From assembly GCA_001782475.1 (NCBI GenBank), contig MFOT01000026.1, positions 1 through 39,997 on the forward strand: 39,997 nucleotides of DNA, in the 5' to 3' direction. The position numbers were made by a program, and so were the translations under genes. Positions 1-7,427 of the stretch are shown piece by piece (position 1 is the stretch's first letter; every line of letters begins with the position of its first letter). The DNA comes from Candidatus Levybacteria bacterium RIFCSPLOWO2_01_FULL_38_21 (lineage in GTDB: Bacteria; Patescibacteriota; Microgenomatia; Levybacterales; UBA12049). The notes beneath the pieces were generated by a model that ran no database searches, was not told the DNA's origin, and saw only the letters and a program-made list of their open reading frames with translations.

Positions 1-118
1 ATACTCAAAATATGCATTAAGAAGTGGGACGGTTGACGAAAAAAGGGAGATAATTAAGGCTCTTGGAGGCCTCCTTTACATCCACCAGCGATTCGTTTGC
101 TCCTCTCCTGTCAATTAG

Positions 119-189
119 CTGCCGGACTACGATTCGAACGTAGATAGACGGATCCAGAATCCGTCGTCCTACCATTAGACGATCCGGCA
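119..189 (-). tRNA. tRNA-Gln (anticodon CTG), no encoded CCA
   Basis: Reverse complement TGCCGGA-TC-GTCTAATGGTAGGAC-G-ACGGA-TTCTGGA-TCCGT-CTAT-CTACG-TTCGAAT-CGTAG-TCCGGCA-G folds as a cloverleaf. U1-A72 and G73 fit Gln identity. Confidence 0.88.
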
Positions 190-358
190 ATAAGTCTCCC
201 TATTTTACTAAAAAGACAAGCCTAAGTCATTTATTCAGTCCCATAATGTCTCTTTTACTGGATAGCGAGCGTACGGTACGAATGTTTGAGCAAAAATTTC
301 AAGTTTAGCAAGCCAAATCAATCCATTTCGAGACGTTGGTCAGTCAGGGTGCACTAAG

Positions 359-432
359 TGGCTGCTGGGTTTGGATTCGAACCAAAATAAACGGATTCAG
401 AGTCCGTTGTCCTACCATTAGACGACCCAGCA
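359..432 (-). tRNA. tRNA-Gln (anticodon CTG), CCA encoded
   Basis: Reverse complement TGCTGGG-TC-GTCTAATGGTAGGAC-A-ACGGA-CTCTGAA-TCCGT-TTAT-TTTGG-TTCGAAT-CCAAA-CCCAGCA-G-CCA folds as a cloverleaf. Confidence 0.9.
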
Positions 433-575
433 ATAACACTGCAATTTTATCAGATTTTAGATGTAAGAACAAACTTATTCCTGCTCCATGAGCGTGGGGA
501 GTTTTTGGGTAGTGTTGTAACTCCACATAATCATATACTCATATATTTTTTGCTGATTAGTCTCTGAATCTACTT

Positions 576-1394
576 TTAATCTATAATCTTTTTGACGTAT
601 TTTGCGATGTATTTCAAAAAGAATCTTTTCAAAAGTGTTTTTATTTTTTTATTTTTGATTTCTCCAATTTTGATTATCAAACCCTCAAAAGTATCGACAT
701 GTACAAGATTTTCTAGCTGTTTTAGGTCGCTTATTGAGTTGATTTCAATTCGTCCTGATTCCTGAAGTACGCCAATGACGGAAAGTAAACCTTGTTTTAG
801 AGCAAGAGATGAAGGCCATTTACTTCCTTTGAACGGCTTTTTTAATCCTATTAATGGAACAATTTTTATTTCTTTTCTTCTAAATAAAGTGTTTAGATAA
901 ACTTCACTGCCTCCTGCCCCCTTGGTCCTGGAAAGTTTTGAGACGTGAGGGAGTAAAGCGTCTCTCGGATAAATTCTTTCACCGGCAAGAAATACTTCAT
1001 GTCTCCAATATTTCCCGGTTTTATTTTGAGTGGGGACGGCAAAGACAACACGTGCTTCTCCTTCCAAGATTGGACTGAGCATTTTTTCGATATGCTCAGA
1101 TGTAAAGTTTATTAAATCGCTGTCACAAAAGAATAAAAAATCTCCTCTTGCTTCTTTAATTCCCTCTGCGACCGCTGTACCCTTACCTTTATTTGTTTTA
1201 AAATTTATCAACTTTATCTTTTTACCGAATTTCTTTAAAATTTCAAGACTCTTATCAGATGAGCCATCGTTGATACAGATCACTTCGTCTATTAATTCAG
1301 ATCCGAGTATTGTTTTGACAACTTTCTTAACTGCTCTTTCTTCATTGTAAACGGGGACAATTGCGGATACGTGTGGTTTTTTATTATTTTTCAT
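576..1394 (-). CDS. Glycosyltransferase family 2
   Basis: N-terminal VSAIVPVYNEERAV...INDGSSDKS...GKGTAVAEGI...FFCDSDL, a GT-A fold GT2 signature. Confidence 0.85.
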   Translation of the reverse strand: MKNNKKPHVSAIVPVYNEERAVKKVVKTILGSELIDEVICINDGSSDKSLEILKKFGKKIKLINFKTNKGKGTAVAEGIKEARGDFLFFCDSDLINFTSEHIEKMLSPILEGEARVVFAVPTQNKTGKYWRHEVFLAGERIYPRDALLPHVSKLSRTKGAGGSEVYLNTLFRRKEIKIVPLIGLKKPFKGSKWPSSLALKQGLLSVIGVLQESGRIEINSISDLKQLENLVHVDTFEGLIIKIGEIKNKKIKTLLKRFFLKYIAKYVKKIID

Positions 1395-1449
1395 GAGTAA
1401 TCCCGCTGATGTAAAACAGTTTTATATTATATCATTTTGGAATTTAATT

Positions 1450-1818
1450 TTATCTAAGCATTCTTACTATATGAGGAACAAATATTAGAATTCCCACAAT
1501 TACCGATCCTATTGATGCAACCAAAACCATCCCCGCTGATACATCTTTTGCTATCTTTGCCTGCTGTCTATGCTCCCGAATTATTAAATCAACCATCTCC
1601 TCAATTGCCGAATTTATCATCTCAAGACAAATTACAAGAAGAATCATTATTCCCAATATTCCCATCTCAAATGCATTTACTCTAAAAAAAATGCTTGCGG
1701 CAACAACCAAAATAGCAGCTCCTATATGAATTCTTAAATTCCTGTTGTGTCTTACCGAAAACAAAATTCCTTCGAAAGCGTATTTAAATGATTTTATTAA
1801 AGACCGCTGCGTTTCCAT
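1450..1818 (-). CDS. dgkA: Prokaryotic diacylglycerol kinase / undecaprenol kinase (DgkA family)
   Basis: SFKYAFEGILFSVRHNRNLRIHIGAAI...EMINSAIEEMVDL...AKDVSAGMVLVASI, the DAGK_prokar pattern. Confidence 0.92.
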   Translation of the reverse strand: METQRSLIKSFKYAFEGILFSVRHNRNLRIHIGAAILVVAASIFFRVNAFEMGILGIMILLVICLEMINSAIEEMVDLIIREHRQQAKIAKDVSAGMVLVASIGSVIVGILIFVPHIVRMLR

Positions 1819-2402
1819 TAAAAAATAAATCTCCCTATTGTATAAACAATTATAGTTAATATGATACCCAAAAATCCACCTGAAATTGCTTCCAAAATTG
1901 TGTGTTTTTTAATCTTAACTCTTGCCCATGCCATTACCGGAATCAAAATCAATATAGGAAGAAAATTATATCCAAAAAGAATTACAAGGGAAAGGGTAAA
2001 CGCAGAAACCGTAGCTGTGTGAATACTTACCTTAATCCAATTATTCACAACGCTGATTACTAAAACTCCTAAAATTATCCCAAAAATCAAAAAATATAGA
2101 ATTTTTGGACCATTTAAAAGGATTAAAGACCCCAGATATAAAAAGGTAATTATTCCTCCAAAAGCAAAAAGCTTTGGCCGTTCTTCTTTTTTAGATACAT
2201 CATAGTCCGAGAAAAAACCAATCAGCATCCCTAAAAGAACAAAAAAAACAACAGAAAATAAAAATATATAAGAAAAAAGCGCCCACTTCAATGAATAGAA
2301 GATGTTCTCCGTCTCTTTGTAAACTAAAATAAACGGGGTCGGTAAAAGAAGGATAAATGGACTTGATGAAAAAGATATAAATCTTGCTAAATTTTTAACC
2401 AT
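1818..2402 (-). CDS. Membrane protein, PAP2-like phosphatase family
   Basis: Multi-TM; SIHTATVSAF and WARVKIKKHTILEAISGGFLG resemble the C-terminal PAP2 motifs. Overlaps the flanking genes. Confidence 0.55.
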   Translation of the reverse strand: MVKNLARFISFSSSPFILLLPTPFILVYKETENIFYSLKWALFSYIFLFSVVFFVLLGMLIGFFSDYDVSKKEERPKLFAFGGIITFLYLGSLILLNGPKILYFLIFGIILGVLVISVVNNWIKVSIHTATVSAFTLSLVILFGYNFLPILILIPVMAWARVKIKKHTILEAISGGFLGIILTIIVYTIGRFIF

Positions 2403-3627
2403 TATCTTTTAAGTTCTTTATAAAAAATTCCTTGCCATAAATTTTATTAAGCTCTAAAATTCCAATTCCTTGCTCTTTGCCTGTCATAAAAAAGTAAATT
2501 TCGGCAAAGGAAATTCTTTCCTTTACCGAAAAATCCTTAATAGTCAAAAGCAGTTTTTCTCCTTCCCAATCTTCTCCTAATTTTTTATCAAGGAGCTCTA
2601 ATAATTTTTTTGCTCTTTCTTTTTCTTTTTTGGAATATTTTCTTTGCTTTTTAGCATCAACTAGTTTCTTAAAATCTTTTAGGATTTTCATTCTGGATTT
2701 TGCTGCGTTAACCCAGATCTCTGATTTATCAGAGTTTAGGATATTCTTAACTTTCTTGTCTTTTTGATAAAAATCCACCAACCTCTTTTTAAGATCTTTT
2801 ATGGTTCTTATCCAAGCACCGTTGAACCACTCAAGTTTTTGAGTATCAAAAATTGGATTTGCCGAATTTACATCTTTAAGATCAAAAAGTTCTATCATTT
2901 TTTCAATACTCATCTGCTCTTGTCCATCCGGAGGTGTCCAGCCAACAAGCGCCATATAATTTAATACTGCTTCTCTTATATATCCCTCGTCTCGATATTC
3001 CAAAGCAGATTTTGCTCCTTCTCTTTTTGAGAGCTTGCCTTTGTCTTTTCCTAAAATAACCGGAAGATGTGCAAAGACAGGCTGATTCCATCGAAAAATT
3101 TTATATAATTGAACATGTTTTGGTGTCGAGGAAACAAATTCCTCACCTCTAATCACATGGGTTATTCCCATAAGACAATCGTCAACTACATTTGCAAAAT
3201 TGTATGTTGGATATCCATCGGATTTTAAAATTACAAAATCTTCCTGGGTTTCATTTTTAAAAGATATTTCTTTTTGCCCGATTGCATCAATCCACTTTGT
3301 TTCTCCTTTTTTTGGCATTTTAAATTTAAGCGCGCCATCGCTTTCATAAACCGCTCCCCTTTTCTTTAATATTTGCGCATATTGCCTATATATCGAAAGT
3401 CTTTCGGATTGAACAAATTTTTCATCCCAAGAAAGTCCCAGCCATTCAAGAATTTCATAAATAGCTTTTTCTGCCTCTTTTACAAATCTTTTCCTGTCTG
3501 TGTCCTCAATTCTCAAAATAAATTTACCCTTATTTTTTTTTGCAAATAAGAAATTAAAAAGAGCTGTTCTCGTATTTCCTATATGAGGAACTCCTGTTGG
3601 GCTTGGGGCAAATCTAACCTTAATCAT
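2395..3627 (-). CDS. gltX: Glutamyl-tRNA synthetase
   Basis: VRFAPSPTGVPHIGNTRTALFNFLFA and the KLSKREGA (KMSKS-type) motif; class I aaRS. Confidence 0.95.
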   Translation of the reverse strand: MIKVRFAPSPTGVPHIGNTRTALFNFLFAKKNKGKFILRIEDTDRKRFVKEAEKAIYEILEWLGLSWDEKFVQSERLSIYRQYAQILKKRGAVYESDGALKFKMPKKGETKWIDAIGQKEISFKNETQEDFVILKSDGYPTYNFANVVDDCLMGITHVIRGEEFVSSTPKHVQLYKIFRWNQPVFAHLPVILGKDKGKLSKREGAKSALEYRDEGYIREAVLNYMALVGWTPPDGQEQMSIEKMIELFDLKDVNSANPIFDTQKLEWFNGAWIRTIKDLKKRLVDFYQKDKKVKNILNSDKSEIWVNAAKSRMKILKDFKKLVDAKKQRKYSKKEKERAKKLLELLDKKLGEDWEGEKLLLTIKDFSVKERISFAEIYFFMTGKEQGIGILELNKIYGKEFFIKNLKDNG

Positions 3628-3629
3628 AC

Positions 3630-3659
3630 TTGCATTGTACCTTAAGATTCTCCTATACT
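3630..3659 (+). promoter_or_regulatory. Putative sigma70 promoter (TTGCAT-N18-TATACT)
   Basis: TTGCAT at 3630-3635 and TATACT at 3654-3659, upstream of the + gene at 3693. Confidence 0.4.
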
Positions 3660-3662
3660 CAA

Positions 3663-3687
3663 GATACGTTCATTTAATGAACGTATC
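3663..3687. repeat. Perfect 12-1-12 inverted repeat in a divergent promoter region
   Basis: GATACGTTCATT-T-AATGAACGTATC. Confidence 0.9.
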
Positions 3688-3692
3688 AAGAC

Positions 3693-4739
3693 ATGCTAAC
3701 CTTAAGCCAGGCAACTTCTTTAACAAAGAGAATTGCCAAATGGTCGGCAATTATTGCTCTCTCAATAATTCTTCTTATAATTTTTGTAAGAGTAGGAAAA
3801 ACACTTAAGGAAATCATAGCTCCAACGCCTCCGCCTCCTCCAACTGTTTCTTTTGGCAAATTGCCTGCTATTGAATTTCCAAATAACTCTTTTCCTCAGA
3901 AGATCACCTACACTATAGATACCGTTACGGGAGCCTTGCCAAAACTTCCAGATAGAGCCAATGTTTTTAAGATGGGAGAGCCAAACCCTGATCTTCTTGC
4001 ACTTAAAAAAGCAGAACAAAAAGTAACCGGGGAGGGATTCTCACAACCCGCAATCCGGATCTCGGGAAATACTTATCAGTGGACAGATTCCAAAAGTCCA
4101 ATTTTAAGAAAATTAAATATAGACATATTTACTTTAGACTTTACCGTGTCTTCTTCTTTTTTGTCTAATCAGGCGGTTACCTTGGGAACTAATTTACCCA
4201 ACCCGGATAACGCAAAGGGGGTTGCCCAAAGTTTTCTTTCGAATATGTCATTTTTGTATGAAGACTTGAATTTGGAAAAAACAAAAACAAATTTACTTTC
4301 TATAAAAAACTCTAATTTACAACCTGCAACAAGTATTTCAACTGCGCAAATAATAGAGGTTGATTTTTTCCAAAAAGATGTAGATAAAATGCCAATACTC
4401 TATTCAAAAAACAACAGTTCGACTATGAATATTTTTGTGGGAGGAGGAGAAAATCAAGCTCAAGTTGTAAAATCAGAGTTTTTTCATCAAACAATTTCCA
4501 GTCAATCTTCTACTTACCCAATAAAAACAGCTTCCGATGCTTTTCTACAACTAAGGAGGGGAGAAGCTTATATTCTATCAAGCCAAAAAGATGAAGATGT
4601 TTCTGTTAGAAACATTTATCTTGGATATTTTATGGCAAATAAAAAACAGGACTTCTTAATGCCAATTATAGTTCTTGAAGGTGATAACGGCTTTGTTGCT
4701 TATGTTTCTGCGGTTAAGGATGAATGGATAAATAAGTAA
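3693..4739 (+). CDS. Hypothetical membrane-anchored extracytoplasmic protein
   Basis: Long ORF with an N-terminal TM segment (WSAIIALSIILLIIFVRV); no family recognised. Confidence 0.75.
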   Translation: MLTLSQATSLTKRIAKWSAIIALSIILLIIFVRVGKTLKEIIAPTPPPPPTVSFGKLPAIEFPNNSFPQKITYTIDTVTGALPKLPDRANVFKMGEPNPDLLALKKAEQKVTGEGFSQPAIRISGNTYQWTDSKSPILRKLNIDIFTLDFTVSSSFLSNQAVTLGTNLPNPDNAKGVAQSFLSNMSFLYEDLNLEKTKTNLLSIKNSNLQPATSISTAQIIEVDFFQKDVDKMPILYSKNNSSTMNIFVGGGENQAQVVKSEFFHQTISSQSSTYPIKTASDAFLQLRRGEAYILSSQKDEDVSVRNIYLGYFMANKKQDFLMPIIVLEGDNGFVAYVSAVKDEWINK

Positions 4740-5655
4740 GGTTGTCCGACAAAAGATTAATAATCTTGAGTGTGTCTTCAAATCTATCCTCGCTTCTCAT
4801 TACAACTATTATCAGAGTGTGGCCGTTTTCTGCTTTTGAAACTACCAACACTTCCCCTGCCTCGTCTGTAAAACCTGTTTTTATTCCATTTATCCCATCT
4901 GTTCCCAACAGTTTATTTCTGTTAAACACCAAATAAGTATTTTCGCCGTAAATATCGGAAATAAATTTGTACTTTGTGGAAACGATTTGCGAAAAAATCT
5001 TATTGTTCAAGGAGTATGAAGCAAGTCTTCCAAGCTCAAGAGGTGTTGTATAGTCATCCTTATCAAAGAGCCCTGCGGGATCCTGAAAATGAGTATTATT
5101 AAAATTAAGAAGTTTTGCCTTCTGATTCATTTTTTTTACAAATCCTTCTGTTCCCCCCGGATAGTTTTGCGAAACTGCAAAAGCAGCATCGTTTGCCGAA
5201 GGCAAAAGTAATGCATAAAGCAAATCTAAAAACGTTATTTTTTCACCCAGAACAAGCCCAAGAATAGATCCTTCATTTATTGCTTTCTTAACTTCTAAAA
5301 TATCCGTAGGCTTGAAATAATCAAGCGCAGTTAATGCTGTCATAATTTTTGTTGTAGAGGCAGGAGAGAACCGAAAATTCTCATTTTTTGCATAAATAAC
5401 AACACTTGAGTCCTTATCTATTACAACTGCAGCTTTTGCCGAGATATCTGGGTTGATTTTATTTTTTAAAAAGGGATAGTTTAGACTATGATAATTAGGA
5501 AATGGAGAAATTAAGGTTGATCTTAGGATAATTTCTCCCTTTTGATAGATATCAAAAGCAGCTAAAATAAACAGAACGATAACAAGGGTTACTGGCAGTA
5601 AAAACGGGTCTGGTTCTAAAAAACGTTTTTTAACCGATCGAAGAAAACCTTTCAT
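4714..5655 (-). CDS. D-alanyl-D-alanine carboxypeptidase (peptidase S11)
   Basis: SxxK (SPASTTK), SxN (PSANDAAF) and KTG (GIKTGFT) motifs in the right order; N-terminal TM. Confidence 0.93.
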   Translation of the reverse strand: MKGFLRSVKKRFLEPDPFLLPVTLVIVLFILAAFDIYQKGEIILRSTLISPFPNYHSLNYPFLKNKINPDISAKAAVVIDKDSSVVIYAKNENFRFSPASTTKIMTALTALDYFKPTDILEVKKAINEGSILGLVLGEKITFLDLLYALLLPSANDAAFAVSQNYPGGTEGFVKKMNQKAKLLNFNNTHFQDPAGLFDKDDYTTPLELGRLASYSLNNKIFSQIVSTKYKFISDIYGENTYLVFNRNKLLGTDGINGIKTGFTDEAGEVLVVSKAENGHTLIIVVMRSEDRFEDTLKIINLLSDNLTYLSIHP

Positions 5656-6985
5656 CTACTCGCTCCATATCTCTTGGAAAAAGACTTGCTTCCCGAATAT
5701 TTTTAAGATCCAGAGTTTTCATCGTAACTCTCTCCAAGCCAAAAGAAAATCCACCCTCCGGAGGCATACCATATTTAAAAGCCTGAAGGTACATCTCAAA
5801 CTTTTTAAGATTTAATTTTCTCTTCTTGAGACTCTCGATCAATTGTTGGTAATCATGTATTCTTTGGCTACCACTCATAATCTCAATACCTCTAAACAAC
5901 ATATCATAGCTTAAACTATATTCAGGATTCCGAGGATCAGGCATGGTGTAAAATGGTTTTGCCATTGTCGGAAAATGAGTAATCGTAACAAGATCACTCT
6001 TGTGTTTTTCTTTGGCCCACTTGCAAATATCAACTTCATCTTGAGGGGCTAAGTCCTTTTCTTTTCTATTGTCTCGTCCAAATTCTTTAAGGATAATTTC
6101 TTGTGTTTCTCTTACGGTAAGTCTTGGAATTTTACCAAAAGCAATCTTTTCCATTTTAAACTTTTTTAAGATATTTCCGCAGCTTTCCTCAACGTGTTTT
6201 AGCATTGATACTGCAATTTCCTCAAACATATCCAGAAGCTCTCTAAAATCAACGAACCCGATTTCGCAATCCATTTGGGTTGTCTCGGTTAGATGTCGTG
6301 TGGTTACCGATGGTTCAGCTCTATATGCATGAGCAATCGTCCAGACTCGCTCAAATACCGTAACCATCATTTGCTTGTACAATTGAGGACTTTGTGCCAA
6401 AAATGCTTTATGATCGTAATATTCGATTTCAAAAAGTCCGGAACCTCCCTCGGTGGCGCTGGCAACTATGGTAGGGACAACGATTTCCCTACATCCTAAT
6501 TTCTTACTGGCATTTCTAAATCCCTCAACTAATGCCTCTTGGACTTCAAAGATTGAGGAGATTTTTGGATGACGAAGTGTAAGCGCACGGTAATCAAGAA
6601 GCGTAGGTAATTCTAACTTTAATTCTTCTACTCCCATATCAAAGGGTAAGGGTTGCGCCTTTGACAAAACAATAATTGAGCTAACCCCAACTTCCACAGC
6701 TCCTGTTTCTAAATCTTTGTTTATCGTGCTCTCCGATCTATTTTTTACAACTCCTGTTGCCTCAACAACAAATTCAGGTCTAATCTCTTGCGCTACTTTA
6801 TAACCATCTTCCGATACCTTTGGATTTACTACTAACTGGACTAAGCCCGAGCGGTCCCTTAAATCAAGAAAAATTAATTTTCCGTGATCCCGGCGTGCCT
6901 TAACCCAGCCTTTAAGAAGTACTTTTTTACCTATAAATTCTGGAGTTTCTTTTGATAAAATTCTTTTTGATTTATCATTTATCAT
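5630..6985 (-). CDS. aspS: Aspartyl-tRNA synthetase, archaeal/non-discriminating type
   Basis: N-terminal OB fold (KVLLKGWVKARRDHGKLIFLDLRDRSGLVQLVV), class II motifs (FRAEPS-like YRAEPSVTTRHLTE; GGFSFGLERVTM). The short form lacks the bacterial GAD insertion. Confidence 0.9.
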   Translation of the reverse strand: MINDKSKRILSKETPEFIGKKVLLKGWVKARRDHGKLIFLDLRDRSGLVQLVVNPKVSEDGYKVAQEIRPEFVVEATGVVKNRSESTINKDLETGAVEVGVSSIIVLSKAQPLPFDMGVEELKLELPTLLDYRALTLRHPKISSIFEVQEALVEGFRNASKKLGCREIVVPTIVASATEGGSGLFEIEYYDHKAFLAQSPQLYKQMMVTVFERVWTIAHAYRAEPSVTTRHLTETTQMDCEIGFVDFRELLDMFEEIAVSMLKHVEESCGNILKKFKMEKIAFGKIPRLTVRETQEIILKEFGRDNRKEKDLAPQDEVDICKWAKEKHKSDLVTITHFPTMAKPFYTMPDPRNPEYSLSYDMLFRGIEIMSGSQRIHDYQQLIESLKKRKLNLKKFEMYLQAFKYGMPPEGGFSFGLERVTMKTLDLKNIREASLFPRDMERVDERFSSIG

Positions 6986-6998
6986 TTATCATTTATCA
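6971..6998. repeat. Heptanucleotide tandem repeat (TTTATCA)x4
   Basis: Four perfect copies spanning the aspS start region. Confidence 0.95.
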
Positions 6999-7019
6999 TT
7001 TTAGTTTAATTTTTCCCTC

Positions 7020-7050
7020 TTGACAAGATGTTTTACACTTGATATATACT
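7020..7050 (+). promoter_or_regulatory. Strong putative sigma70 promoter (TTGACA-N17-TATATA)
   Basis: TTGACA at 7020-7025 and TATATACT at 7043-7050. Confidence 0.75.
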
Positions 7051-7054
7051 GATA

Positions 7055-7192
7055 TACATATGAGTCTTTCTTTCAATCTTATAAAACCCGCTATCCTCTC
7101 TATTAAATAAGAGGGGGGCTTGTTGGAGAGAAAGACAGTTCTCCCAATTTCAATTGAAAAAGGGAGTTTTTATTTTTAGGGAGGTGATTAAC
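7055..7192 (+). promoter_or_regulatory. Structured 5' leader / candidate attenuator or small RNA
   Basis: 11-bp helix 7064-7074/7126-7136 and a terminator-like hairpin at 7141-7166 with TTTTTATTTTT just before the Shine-Dalgarno. Confidence 0.6.
7141..7177 (+). terminator. Intrinsic terminator-like hairpin in the leader
   Basis: CTCCC-AA-TTTC-AATT-GAAA-AA-GGGAG followed by TTTTTATTTTT. Confidence 0.65.
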
Positions 7193-7420
7193 TTGAGGAG
7201 AGTCGAAGCAGCAGAAATGTTTGGAGGACACCCACCGTCAAGGGGTGCGTTAAACGTAGTCCAAGAAGCTATGAGATTTGGAATGAATCCGACACCTTAT
7301 GTTGAAGCAACTGTAAAAACTGCAGAGAAAAATGGCAGGCGAAAAATAATAGTAAAACCAGGCAATCCCTTGGGGATACTAAGAGATGCCGTAATATCAA
7401 AACAAGCAACAGGAAGATAA
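7193..7420 (+). CDS. Unrecognised small basic protein (75 aa, TTG start)
   Basis: AGGGAGGTGA Shine-Dalgarno (7178-7187) lies 5 nt upstream of TTG at 7193; product MRRVEAAEMFGGHPPSRGALNVVQEAMRFGMNPTPYVEATVKTAEKNGRRKIIVKPGNPLGILRDAVISKQATGR. Confidence 0.75.
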   Translation: MRRVEAAEMFGGHPPSRGALNVVQEAMRFGMNPTPYVEATVKTAEKNGRRKIIVKPGNPLGILRDAVISKQATGR

Positions 7421-7427
7421 GGAAAAT

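Noticed and set aside
1-118. Possible gene fragment at the window start
   Set aside because: No family or convincing frame recognised; contains only a short GGAGGCCTCC palindrome.
344-526. 60-aa minus-strand ORF from the track
   Set aside because: Its body overlaps the tRNA-Gln gene at 359-432; no RBS or family.
1030-1350. Antisense ORF inside the GT2 gene
   Set aside because: Shadow ORF opposite a well-supported CDS; composition follows the opposite strand.
6971-6998. CRISPR-like direct repeats
   Set aside because: Units are 7 bp with no spacers; a simple tandem repeat. No cas genes seen anywhere in the window.
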